The translations under genes were made by a program, and so were the position numbers. Below the pieces are notes generated by a model. It was not told where the DNA came from. It worked only from the letters and a program-made list of their open reading frames with translations, and made no database searches. From the NCBI GenBank assembly GCA_021804195.1, contig JAJZKJ010000074.1:1-8644 (forward strand): a stretch of DNA of 8,644 bases, given 5' to 3'. Shown piece after piece: positions 1-5,991 of this stretch. The stretch is from Acidobacteriota bacterium. Its GTDB lineage: Bacteria; Planctomycetota; Phycisphaerae; WQYP01; JAJZKJ01. Each line of letters begins with the position of its first letter. Positions within the stretch are counted from its first letter, which is position 1.

Positions 1-1061
1 AGGCCCGGTAGATCACGGAACGAATAACGCCGGGCGACCGGGCCGTTGTCGCCAGGCGCAAAATGGAAATATACGAAATCGGGGCGTGTCTGATCCTGGA
101 GGCTCTGCGTGGCTCCGCGCAGCAGCGCCTCGCTGTGCGTGGTGGCGATCAACTGGCAATTAAAATGATCCGCCGCCGCCATCAGTTTGGCCGTAACCGC
201 CGCCAGGACGGAGTCATGCAGGCCGTTATCGAGTTCATCCACCAGCACGATTCCGTTGCGCGCGAAGGCCATGGCCAGGATGATCGATAAAAGCCGACCC
301 GCCCCTTCGCCGAGAAAATTGATGGGAATCTTTCTCCCCCAGCCGATATCCGCGTGGATCAGACCCGCTCCTCCCACATGAATGGAAGAAAGACTTTTAA
401 TTCGCGGATCAACCACGCGGACAAAGTCCAACACCATATCGGTCTGTTGGAGAATCTCCAGTTCGCCATAACGGTCCGCGTCGATTTTAGGGTTGCCCAG
501 CGTTCGCGCCTGCAGATAAAAGGTGGGATTGAGCCGAGGCGGCGGCGTGTTAAAGCGAATCTCCAACTGACCGTTTCGACTCACAATATCCGCGGTATTG
601 GTGAGCTTGTTATCGTGCAGATACCGCAAATGCAAGACCGGTTCGAAGGCGACGCCCGCCGGGCCGGGGGGCGGCGGCGCAGACGGCGGAGGATTTTTCG
701 GCGCCGGATTGTTCTCGCTGAACACGATGCGCCGCGTGTTGTTGGCGGAATCCAGAATAATTTCCAGACCGCCGCTTCCCGTTTCATCGATTGCCGTCAG
801 GCGGATCGGCCGCGTGGTGCGGTAACGAAAAAATGAGGAAGCGAAGACCGAATCCGGTCCGGAAATGACCTGAAGTCCCCGCCAGCTCATCGGTTTTAAG
901 AGTAGTTCCGGGTTGAGTTGATCGCAAAACAGAAAGGCGGCCTCGAGCCAACAAGTCTTGCCGACATTGTTACGCCCGCCCATCAGTGTAAACGCTCCGA
1001 GTCCGTCCAGCGCCAGGTTCTCGAAGGTCTTGAAGTTGTTGATTTCGAAGGAGCGGATCAT
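1..1061 (-). CDS. AAA/RecF-like ATPase (AAA15/21 type), C-terminus cut by window edge
   Basis: An ATP-hydrolysing protein of the RecF/SMC-like ABC ATPase group; 353 codons are visible and the frame is still open at base 1. It begins MIRSFEINNFKTF, the usual opening beta strand of these ATPases. Walker A is GGRNNVGKT (about 28-36), the ABC-type signature is FLGEGAGRLLSI (249-260), Walker B is IVLVDELDNGLH (271-282), and the switch histidine lies in LIATTHSE (304-311). A proline-rich stretch (about 118-136) sits between the N-terminal lobe and the middle region and looks like a flexible insert. The start at 1061 is preferred because the product begins exactly at the family's first strand; the Shine-Dalgarno match (AGGG, 3 bases away) is poor. 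Relatives usually run about 350-430 residues, so little is probably missing. Such ATPases often act in DNA repair or phage defence with a partner encoded just downstream, which here would lie beyond the left edge. The fold is clear; the role is not. Confidence 0.9.
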   Translation of the reverse strand, partial: MIRSFEINNFKTFENLALDGLGAFTLMGGRNNVGKTCWLEAAFLFCDQLNPELLLKPMSWRGLQVISGPDSVFASSFFRYRTTRPIRLTAIDETGSGGLEIILDSANNTRRIVFSENNPAPKNPPPSAPPPPGPAGVAFEPVLHLRYLHDNKLTNTADIVSRNGQLEIRFNTPPPRLNPTFYLQARTLGNPKIDADRYGELEILQQTDMVLDFVRVVDPRIKSLSSIHVGGAGLIHADIGWGRKIPINFLGEGAGRLLSIILAMAFARNGIVLVDELDNGLHDSVLAAVTAKLMAAADHFNCQLIATTHSEALLRGATQSLQDQTRPDFVYFHFAPGDNGPVARRYSFRDLPG

Positions 1062-1140
1062 AAACCCTATATGTTATCCGAAAGGTGGCTTGGCCGCCAC
1101 TGCGGCGCTTGGCTGGGAAATCGGGCCTGCGACGAAATTG

Positions 1141-1169
1141 TTTTCACCGGAGACTCTTTATAACATAAT
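1141..1169 (+). promoter_or_regulatory. Possible sigma70-type promoter for the 481-residue protein gene
   Basis: TTTTCA (1141-1146, four of six matches to TTGACA) and CATAAT (1164-1169, five of six to TATAAT) are separated by 17 bases. Transcription would begin near 1176, giving a leader of about 26 bases before the ATG at 1202. It lies in the 140-base spacer between divergent genes. The rest of the spacer holds a small GC-rich hairpin (GCCGC/GCGGC, 1093-1106) and no other clear site. I found no convincing promoter for the leftward ATPase gene. Confidence 0.4.
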
Positions 1170-1191
1170 GGAGTGTCACGGAAATATTGGC

Positions 1192-1195
1192 GGAG
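1192..1195 (+). promoter_or_regulatory. Ribosome binding site fixing the start at 1202
   Basis: GGAG lies six bases before the ATG at 1202. It falls downstream of an in-frame TTG at 1187 that would otherwise add five residues, so the ATG is the better start. Confidence 0.65.
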
Positions 1196-1201
1196 CTTTG
1201 T

Positions 1202-2647
1202 ATGGCCGCGGTAATCAGCAACTCTCCCGGCGGTCGCGAGCCTCTCGATGCCACGCGCAAAGCGCTGGAAATTAATCTGGACCGTCGCCGCTATGGAACA
1301 TTCGCCGAAATCGGCGCTGGACAGGAAGTGGTGCGCCGGTTTTTTCGCGCCGGCGGCGCCGCCGGAACCATTGCCAAGAGCATCAGCGCTTACGATATGT
1401 CGGTGAGCGACGCCATTTACGGCAAATGCGAACGCTACGTGAGCCGCCCCCGCCTCCAGAGCATGCTCGATTACGAGTACAAGTTGAATCTGAGCCGGCT
1501 GGCGGAAGCGCGCGGCGACACCACGTCGTTCTTTGTCTTCGCCGATACCGTCGCCGTGGGCGGTTACCAAAGCAACAAGAATGGCCGCGGCTGGATGGGT
1601 GTGAAGTTTCAGGCGCATCCGCGCGACGAAAACAGCCAGATTATCCTGCATGTGCGCATGTTGGACCGGCAGAACGCCCAGCAGCAGGAAGCGCTGGGAA
1701 TCATGGGCGTTAATCTGCTTTATGGCGCTTTTTTTCATCACCACGAACCGGAAGTGCTGCTCGCATCGCTTCTGGACGGTTTATCCCGCGAGCGCATTGA
1801 AATCGATATGATTGAATTCTCCGGCATTGAGTTCCGGCATGTGGATAACCGCATCATGAGCCTGCGGCTGGTCGAACGGGGACTTAGCGACGCGGCCATG
1901 TTCGCTCCCTCCGGCGAGGTGCTCCAGCCCTCCGAGGTGCTGCACCACCAACCGATCCTGGTTGAGCGGGGCAGCTTTCGACCGGTAACGCATGTAACCA
2001 TCGATATGATAAATTGTGCCCGCAAACAATTCATCGCCGATATCGGACGCGGCGCCGGGGAACCGGTTGAATTGATGGAAATCACGATGCGGAATCTGTG
2101 CGCCGCGGGGGGGATTGACCTGCGCGACTTTCTCGCCCGGGCCGACATACTATCGGCCTGCGGAAAAACGGTGCTGATCTCCAATTATTTTGAGTTCTAC
2201 CGCCTGGCCGGCTACCTGTCGCGTTACACCAGGATGCCGGTGGGAATCGTGATGGGGGCGGCAAGCCTCGGCGATATTTTTGACGAGAAATATTATTCCG
2301 ATCTCGACGGGGGCATCCTGGAATCGTTCGGGCGCTTGTTTAAAAATGACCACAGAATCTACGTCTATCCCCTGCGCTCCCCGGACAACGGCAAGCTCAC
2401 CAGGGTTGATAACTTTGAAGCGGCGCCCGGACTGCGCAAATTGTATGGGTACCTCGTTGATCGCGGCTTCATCCGGCAGCTTGAAAATTACAACCAGGAC
2501 TACTTGACGATTTTTTCCCGCGATGTCCTGGAAAAAATAAAACGGGGCGACGACTCCTGGGATGCCATGGTGCCGCCGGAGGTGGCCCAAATCATCAAAA
2601 AGCGCGGTTTGTTCGGCTATCGGACGCAGTCCCCAGTGGCGCCATAA
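1202..2647 (+). CDS. Conserved protein of about 480 residues, function not established
   Basis: A soluble 481-residue protein with no signal peptide, membrane segment or recognisable catalytic motif. The start is the ATG at 1202, chosen for its Shine-Dalgarno site. The sequence is strongly reminiscent of a family found across planctomycetes, myxobacteria and acidobacteria. It opens REPLDATRKALEINLD, then RRRYGTFAEIGAGQEVVRRF, then FRAGGAAGTIAKSISAYDM, and towards the end has DGGILESFGRLFKND. From memory, database relatives carry contradictory names such as nicotinate-nucleotide adenylyltransferase or TonB-dependent receptor. The second cannot be right for a soluble protein without a signal or beta-barrel features. 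The first lacks the (H/T)xGH nucleotidyltransferase motif that I would expect. The full family length appears present with no break. It stands alone between a divergent ATPase gene and a convergent methyltransferase-MsrB gene, so context gives no clue. That it is a real gene is near certain; no function should be assigned. Confidence 0.92.
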   Translation: MAAVISNSPGGREPLDATRKALEINLDRRRYGTFAEIGAGQEVVRRFFRAGGAAGTIAKSISAYDMSVSDAIYGKCERYVSRPRLQSMLDYEYKLNLSRLAEARGDTTSFFVFADTVAVGGYQSNKNGRGWMGVKFQAHPRDENSQIILHVRMLDRQNAQQQEALGIMGVNLLYGAFFHHHEPEVLLASLLDGLSRERIEIDMIEFSGIEFRHVDNRIMSLRLVERGLSDAAMFAPSGEVLQPSEVLHHQPILVERGSFRPVTHVTIDMINCARKQFIADIGRGAGEPVELMEITMRNLCAAGGIDLRDFLARADILSACGKTVLISNYFEFYRLAGYLSRYTRMPVGIVMGAASLGDIFDEKYYSDLDGGILESFGRLFKNDHRIYVYPLRSPDNGKLTRVDNFEAAPGLRKLYGYLVDRGFIRQLENYNQDYLTIFSRDVLEKIKRGDDSWDAMVPPEVAQIIKKRGLFGYRTQSPVAP

Positions 2648-2670
2648 TCGGCGCCTCGGCGCGTGGCATT

Positions 2671-3759
2671 TCAATCCGGCACAAGCTTTAGCGACGCTGA
2701 ATTGATGCAATAGCGGCGATGTTCCGGCGGCGGGCCATCGTCAAACACATGCCCAAGGTGGGCGCCGCAGCGGGAGCATTTGACCTCGTGGCGGACCATT
2801 TCATGCCGGCAATCGACAAGCTCTGTGATGGCGGCTGGTAAGATCGGTTGCCGGAAACTCGGCCAGCCGGTGTCCGAATCAAATTTTTCCTGTGATCGGA
2901 ACAAATCCATCCCGCAACAAACGCAACGGTACACCCCCGGCGTTTTGGTATTCCAGTATTCGCCGGTAAAGGCCTGCTCGGTACCGGCCTCACGGGTGAT
3001 ACGATATTGCTCGGGGGTCAGCAGCCGGCGCCATTCCCCGGAAGACCCGGATGCGTCCGGCCTTTCTCCCGCCAGGGTGAAGCGGGCGAACGGATGGGAT
3101 TGCCAGCGGAGCCATGGATTTTGCAGAGCGATCGCCCATCCCCGCGCTTCACCGGACGTCCAACCCTTGGCCACCGAAATACGGCCATCGTGGTGGGCCA
3201 TTGATCCGGAAAACAGCGTCAGCACGCCAATGCATGCCTTGGCCCATCGCGATCGCAGCAGGTCGTTGACGATTACGCCCCGCCGGCTCACACGCAGCAT
3301 CTCCCGCAACACCGCCAGCGCGGCGGCGTCGTCCAGGTGATGCAGAAACATACTGCACGTGGCATAATCCACGCTTGCGTCTGCCACCGGCAGGCGCAGC
3401 GCATCACCGCGCACAAGAGTTAATCCCGGGGTCTTTCGCGTCCAATCGCGGGCGATGGCCAGGGTGGTCGGATGCCGGTCCAACCCGATCACTTCAACGT
3501 GCCGCCCGCCGCGCCGCGCCCACCGGAGCACCGCCGCGGGAATATCGGCTGAGCCGGTGGCCACGTCCAGAATGCGGACGGGGCCGCCGGTCCGCGGCCA
3601 GCGGGTGGACCAGCGCCGCAGATGACCGAGCACCGCTCCCGTTCCGCCGAGCCGGCGGTTGACCCAACGAATGCACGCCAAAGCGCGGGCGAGTTCCCGG
3701 CGATCCACGTCCGGCTCATCCATCCATTCATGTATATGCGTAGGCCTTTTGGCGGGCAT
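2671..3759 (-). CDS. SAM methyltransferase fused to methionine-(R)-sulfoxide reductase (MsrB)
   Basis: A 362-residue protein with two enzyme domains. Residues about 1-232 form a class I SAM-dependent methyltransferase: motif [13 protein letters not shown] (63-74), acidic VIGLD (90-94), GDALRLP (118-124) and FLHHLDD (138-144). It resembles UbiE-like small-molecule methyltransferases. Residues about 242-362 are MsrB, which reduces methionine-R-sulfoxide in proteins. MsrB landmarks are TPEQYR, two zinc-binding cysteine pairs (C279/C282 and C328/C331), GWPSF (298-302), [10 protein letters not shown] (334-343) and the catalytic cysteine in RYCINSASL (C351). The usual resolving cysteine before GWPSF is threonine (T297), as in a known MsrB subgroup; C317 in VDCRHEM is a possible substitute. 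The linker (about 233-241) has no stop and no usual start codon, so MsrB cannot easily be made alone. The start at 3759 has AAGGAAG eight bases upstream and avoids the 65-base overlap that the longer frame to 3837 would make. No N-terminal signal is seen, so it is probably cytoplasmic. Confidence 0.88.
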   Translation of the reverse strand: MPAKRPTHIHEWMDEPDVDRRELARALACIRWVNRRLGGTGAVLGHLRRWSTRWPRTGGPVRILDVATGSADIPAAVLRWARRGGRHVEVIGLDRHPTTLAIARDWTRKTPGLTLVRGDALRLPVADASVDYATCSMFLHHLDDAAALAVLREMLRVSRRGVIVNDLLRSRWAKACIGVLTLFSGSMAHHDGRISVAKGWTSGEARGWAIALQNPWLRWQSHPFARFTLAGERPDASGSSGEWRRLLTPEQYRITREAGTEQAFTGEYWNTKTPGVYRCVCCGMDLFRSQEKFDSDTGWPSFRQPILPAAITELVDCRHEMVRHEVKCSRCGAHLGHVFDDGPPPEHRRYCINSASLKLVPD

Positions 3760-3767
3760 CGGCGCGG

Positions 3768-3774
3768 CTTCCTT
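3768..3774 (-). promoter_or_regulatory. Ribosome binding site overlapping the upstream stop codon
   Basis: AAGGAAG lies eight bases before the ATG at 3759 and overlaps the TAA stop (3773-3775) of the lipoprotein gene. This fixes the start of the methyltransferase-MsrB gene and suggests translational coupling of the two. Confidence 0.65.
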
Positions 3775-4240
3775 ATGGCGGTGCGGCGGCGCTCGGCGTC
3801 GTTGCCGCCCCGGCCCGGCCGCCCGGGGCGATGACAATATAGAGGTGCGTATGGAACCAGCCGCGCTTGACGGTCACGGTGCAATTTTCCCGGTTCTTCT
3901 TATTTTTAAAGGATAGGATAATGCCTTGCGGGCCTTGCGTCTCCTGGAGCATATTCCAGCCATCCGTTGGCATGTAGTGCATGAAAAAGCGGGCGACCGA
4001 AAGCCGCGGGTCCGATCCTTTGTAAAATTGGTTTACCATGCGCAGGTTGGAATTGGGAACCACCGTCGCCTGCGAGCGACTCAGATCGATCCGGAAACCG
4101 GAGGGGACGGGAACGTCCGCAATCGGCGGATTGATCGCCGGCGACAGCAGGGCTTGGTGATTCTGACTGCAACCCGCCAGTAACACGCACGCCGTGAGCA
4201 AACAGCAAACCTTTTGTGAAATTCCTCTGGCTTGACTCAT
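3773..4240 (-). CDS. Small exported lipoprotein
   Basis: A 155-residue protein with a lipoprotein signal: positively charged start, hydrophobic stretch and a perfect lipobox LLAGC with the lipidated cysteine at 24. The mature part has [10 protein letters not shown] (43-52) followed by [25 protein letters not shown] (71-86) and MPTDGWNML (90-98). This resembles a small conserved lipoprotein family that I associate with planctomycetes and whose function is unknown. The C-terminus after about 138 is low-complexity (Gly, Ala, Pro, Thr). The ATG at 4240 has a perfect AAGGAGG (4250-4256) nine bases upstream, which implies efficient translation. The product probably sits on a membrane facing the periplasm. 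It precedes the methyltransferase-MsrB gene by 13 bases and very likely shares its transcript. An alternative reading frame covers the same bases but has no signal or family likeness. Confidence 0.87.
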   Translation of the reverse strand: MSQARGISQKVCCLLTACVLLAGCSQNHQALLSPAINPPIADVPVPSGFRIDLSRSQATVVPNSNLRMVNQFYKGSDPRLSVARFFMHYMPTDGWNMLQETQGPQGIILSFKNKKNRENCTVTVKRGWFHTHLYIVIAPGGRAGAATTPSAAAPP

Positions 4241-4249
4241 GGCCGGACG

Positions 4250-4256
4250 CCTCCTT
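4250..4256 (-). promoter_or_regulatory. Consensus Shine-Dalgarno for the lipoprotein gene
   Basis: AAGGAGG, a full complement of the 16S rRNA tail, lies nine bases before the ATG at 4240. It is the strongest ribosome binding site in the window. Confidence 0.8.
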
Positions 4257-4294
4257 ATATTAGGAGAAACCAGCTCGTCCTCCCCGTAACGTCA

Positions 4295-4323
4295 ATTGTT
4301 GGTTCCGCCGCGGTTTTTGTCAA
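4295..4323 (-). promoter_or_regulatory. Likely sigma70-type promoter for lipoprotein and methyltransferase-MsrB genes
   Basis: On the minus strand a perfect TTGACA (4318-4323) is followed after 17 bases by AACAAT (4295-4300, four of six to TATAAT). Transcription would start near 4288, leaving a leader of about 48 bases. A second perfect TTGACA sits three bases upstream (4327-4332), next to the stop codon of the PEBP gene, and a TTGACG lies at 4289-4294. Neither extra copy has a good -10 at normal spacing. Confidence 0.45.
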
Positions 4324-4332
4324 TGGTGTCAA

Positions 4333-4908
4333 TTATCGGCCCCAACGGACGATAAGAGTCCCCCGCGCTAGAATATGACCGCGAATGGCCTGATGCAGAG
4401 CCGCGGCGCGGATGCCCGCGGGAAGCGAGAGCAACTCATCCAATGCGTAAATTTGTATATGGTAGTGATGCGCCGGGCCGGGCGGCGGCGCCGGGCCGCC
4501 ATATCCGATGAAACCGAAGGAATTGGTTCCCTGCCGAGCGCCCGGCGGCGCACGCAGATGGCCGCGGCGGGCGATGCCCGCCGGCAACCGTCCCATGCCG
4601 GGAGGAATGTTGAAGATCAGCCAGTGCGTGAACGGCGCCGGGCGGGGAGCGTCGGGGTCAATCATTTCGATCAGGATGGATCGCGTGGATCGGGGAACGG
4701 ATCCCCACGCCAACGGCGGTGAAATATCGGCGCCGGCGATGGTGTATCGTTGCGGCATCCACCGGCCGTTTTTGAACGCCGGACTGGTCAGGAGAACAGA
4801 TTTTACCGTCGCGGTGTTGTGCCGCACCGCGGCCCCGCACGAGCTGGTCAGCCCGACAGTCGCCGCCAGCAGGAGTGTACGGACCAGATTGGCTGCGGAT
4901 TTATTCAT
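4333..4908 (-). CDS. YbhB/YbcL-type phosphatidylethanolamine-binding protein (PEBP), exported
   Basis: A 191-residue PEBP-fold protein of the bacterial Raf-kinase-inhibitor-like group. Conserved region 1 appears as MIDPDAP (82-88) and THWLIFNIPP (94-103). Conserved region 2 is GYGGPAPPPGPAHHYH (135-150) with IQIYALD (151-157). These residues form the anion/ligand pocket of the family; the bacterial ligand and role remain poorly defined. The N-terminus (1-24) is a signal sequence ending LTSSC. The cysteine at 24 could be lipidated, but threonine at -3 is not a standard lipobox, so plain signal peptidase I cleavage is also possible. The chosen ATG at 4908 starts the signal peptide properly and has AGGCGG seven bases upstream. 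A start at 4956 would place 16 non-signal residues in front. It faces away from the rightward operon whose promoter begins at 4997, and is followed after 92 bases by the lipoprotein gene. Confidence 0.9.
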   Translation of the reverse strand: MNKSAANLVRTLLLAATVGLTSSCGAAVRHNTATVKSVLLTSPAFKNGRWMPQRYTIAGADISPPLAWGSVPRSTRSILIEMIDPDAPRPAPFTHWLIFNIPPGMGRLPAGIARRGHLRAPPGARQGTNSFGFIGYGGPAPPPGPAHHYHIQIYALDELLSLPAGIRAAALHQAIRGHILARGTLIVRWGR

Positions 4909-4996
4909 CCCTGGTCCGCCTGTTTCAGAAAATGATGGCCACGTGATATGCCACACGGCTGCCCGACATAAAATATGGCCGGCTCTTCATTACGGA

Positions 4997-5026
4997 TTGA
5001 CACGCAATCGTCTGGTTGAATAGAAT
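4997..5026 (+). promoter_or_regulatory. Strong sigma70-type promoter for the LolA-like/C45 operon
   Basis: A perfect TTGACA (4997-5002) and TAGAAT (5021-5026, five of six) are separated by 18 bases. Transcription would begin near 5033, about 40 bases before the ATG at 5073. It is the best promoter match in the window. It also argues against the longer reading frame opening with TTG at 5016, which would begin inside the promoter. Confidence 0.65.
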
Positions 5027-5057
5027 AAACAAGCGTCTAAATAGCGCAGAAATCTTC

Positions 5058-5063
5058 GAGGAA
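5058..5063 (+). promoter_or_regulatory. Ribosome binding site fixing the start at 5073
   Basis: GAGGAA lies nine bases before the ATG at 5073. It selects this start over the in-frame TTG at 5016. Confidence 0.6.
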
Positions 5064-5072
5064 TCCTCGGAA

Positions 5073-5957
5073 ATGAAACAGAAGAAGATACTCATTGGAT
5101 TGTCCGCGGTTGGAATCATCATTATCGGCGTCGCCATTCTTTATTTCCAGTTCGCGCGACCCTACGCAATCCTCTGGCAAAGTTATCATACCTGTCTGCA
5201 ACTGGCCAACCCTAACCATACCCATACATACCGTGCCGTGGACGGCCTTGTCAAGGTGAAGATCACTCCACCGAAGAAGAGTTCCGCGCAGTGGCTGAAC
5301 GCCCGCATCGCGTGGCTCAAACCAGCCATGTTTCGATTCAACGTTCAGACGGCCAAGGGAAAGATCAGCGGAGTGTATCGAAAGAATTTGTGGTTGTACC
5401 TTCCAGCGGAGAAAACTGTTTTTCTGGCACGGGCCGGTCTGCCGTTGTGGAAGAGTGCCGGTGGAAATTCGACACCGGTCTCTGTGAAGCAAACCCTGGC
5501 TGTTTCGGCGACCTCGCCCCGGCACGAATCCGCCGCCATGAAAGGCGGCCATGCGACGCGGACGTTGCGGGTTCCCCTCTCTCCTTTGGCCATCTGGTGG
5601 GAGACGAAAGCGACGGTGCAGGGTGTACAAACCATGGGGGGAGTTCCCTGTTACGTCGTTCAATTGCAAACCGAAGGAAAATTGCGAAAAAAGATCAAAG
5701 CCAAAGCTCTGTTGTGGATCAGTCAAAAGGACCATCTACCGCGGAAGGTGGAAATCGAATTCACTAAAAAGAGCGGCCTCTATCGCATCGTGGCGACAAT
5801 TAAAGGGTTGAAGTTGAATCCGAATATGAAAAAAGCTGATTTTGTGTTTTTGGCGCCGGCCGGAACAAAAACCCGGGTGATTCCCCTCAAGCAGGTGAAG
5901 CGATTTTTACAAACGTTGCCGCAATTTCTCAAGGACGCCGGGTGGCTGAGAATGTAA
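5073..5957 (+). CDS. Membrane-anchored LolA/RseB-like protein
   Basis: A 294-residue protein with an N-terminal hydrophobic helix (about 6-25, rich in Ile, Val and Leu) after the charged start MKQKK. It is most likely a signal anchor that leaves the rest outside the cytoplasm. The outer part has features of the LolA/RseB-like lipoprotein-localisation fold. These are alternating strands with YRKNLWLYLPAEKTVFLA (102-119), VPCYVVQLQTEG, then LLWISQKDHLPRKVEIEF and a closing AGTKTRVIPL. Such proteins carry or sense lipids and lipoproteins across the periplasm. The lack of a lipobox or cleavable signal makes it unlike LolA itself. The lysine-rich C-terminal half (KLRKKIKAK) is notable. It is the first gene behind a near-consensus promoter and is followed after 34 bases by the Tat-exported C45 hydrolase, so the two are probably co-expressed. 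The fold is inferred from pattern, not from an alignment. Confidence 0.75.
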   Translation: MKQKKILIGLSAVGIIIIGVAILYFQFARPYAILWQSYHTCLQLANPNHTHTYRAVDGLVKVKITPPKKSSAQWLNARIAWLKPAMFRFNVQTAKGKISGVYRKNLWLYLPAEKTVFLARAGLPLWKSAGGNSTPVSVKQTLAVSATSPRHESAAMKGGHATRTLRVPLSPLAIWWETKATVQGVQTMGGVPCYVVQLQTEGKLRKKIKAKALLWISQKDHLPRKVEIEFTKKSGLYRIVATIKGLKLNPNMKKADFVFLAPAGTKTRVIPLKQVKRFLQTLPQFLKDAGWLRM

Positions 5958-5979
5958 AATGGTTACAAACGTCTGATTC

Positions 5980-5985
5980 GGAGGT
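5980..5985 (+). promoter_or_regulatory. Ribosome binding site of the C45 hydrolase gene
   Basis: GGAGGT lies six bases before the ATG at 5992, in the 34-base gap after the LolA-like gene. No separate promoter is visible in that gap, which supports co-transcription. Confidence 0.65.
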
Positions 5986-5991
5986 CACACC

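Noticed and set aside
1067..1744. Leftward 225-codon frame opposite the 481-residue gene
   Set aside because: It is antisense to a family-like gene, has no motif or signal of its own, and its translation reads as complement noise.
2638..2655. GGCGCC-ATAATC-GGCGCC hairpin between two convergent genes, considered as a two-way terminator
   Set aside because: The stem is only six bases and neither strand has a T tract after it; the word is also self-palindromic and common in GC-rich DNA.
2150..2710. Leftward 186-codon frame at the end of the 481-residue gene
   Set aside because: It is antisense to conserved coding sequence and also overlaps the MsrB 3' end in another frame, with no recognisable domain.
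3760..3837. Upstream extension of the methyltransferase-MsrB protein by 26 residues
   Set aside because: It would overlap the lipoprotein gene by 65 bases, reads as Arg/Pro-rich noise, and the ATG at 3759 has a good ribosome binding site.
5037..5735. Leftward 232-codon frame opposite the LolA-like gene
   Set aside because: It has no family likeness and the opposite strand has promoter, ribosome binding site and a membrane anchor.
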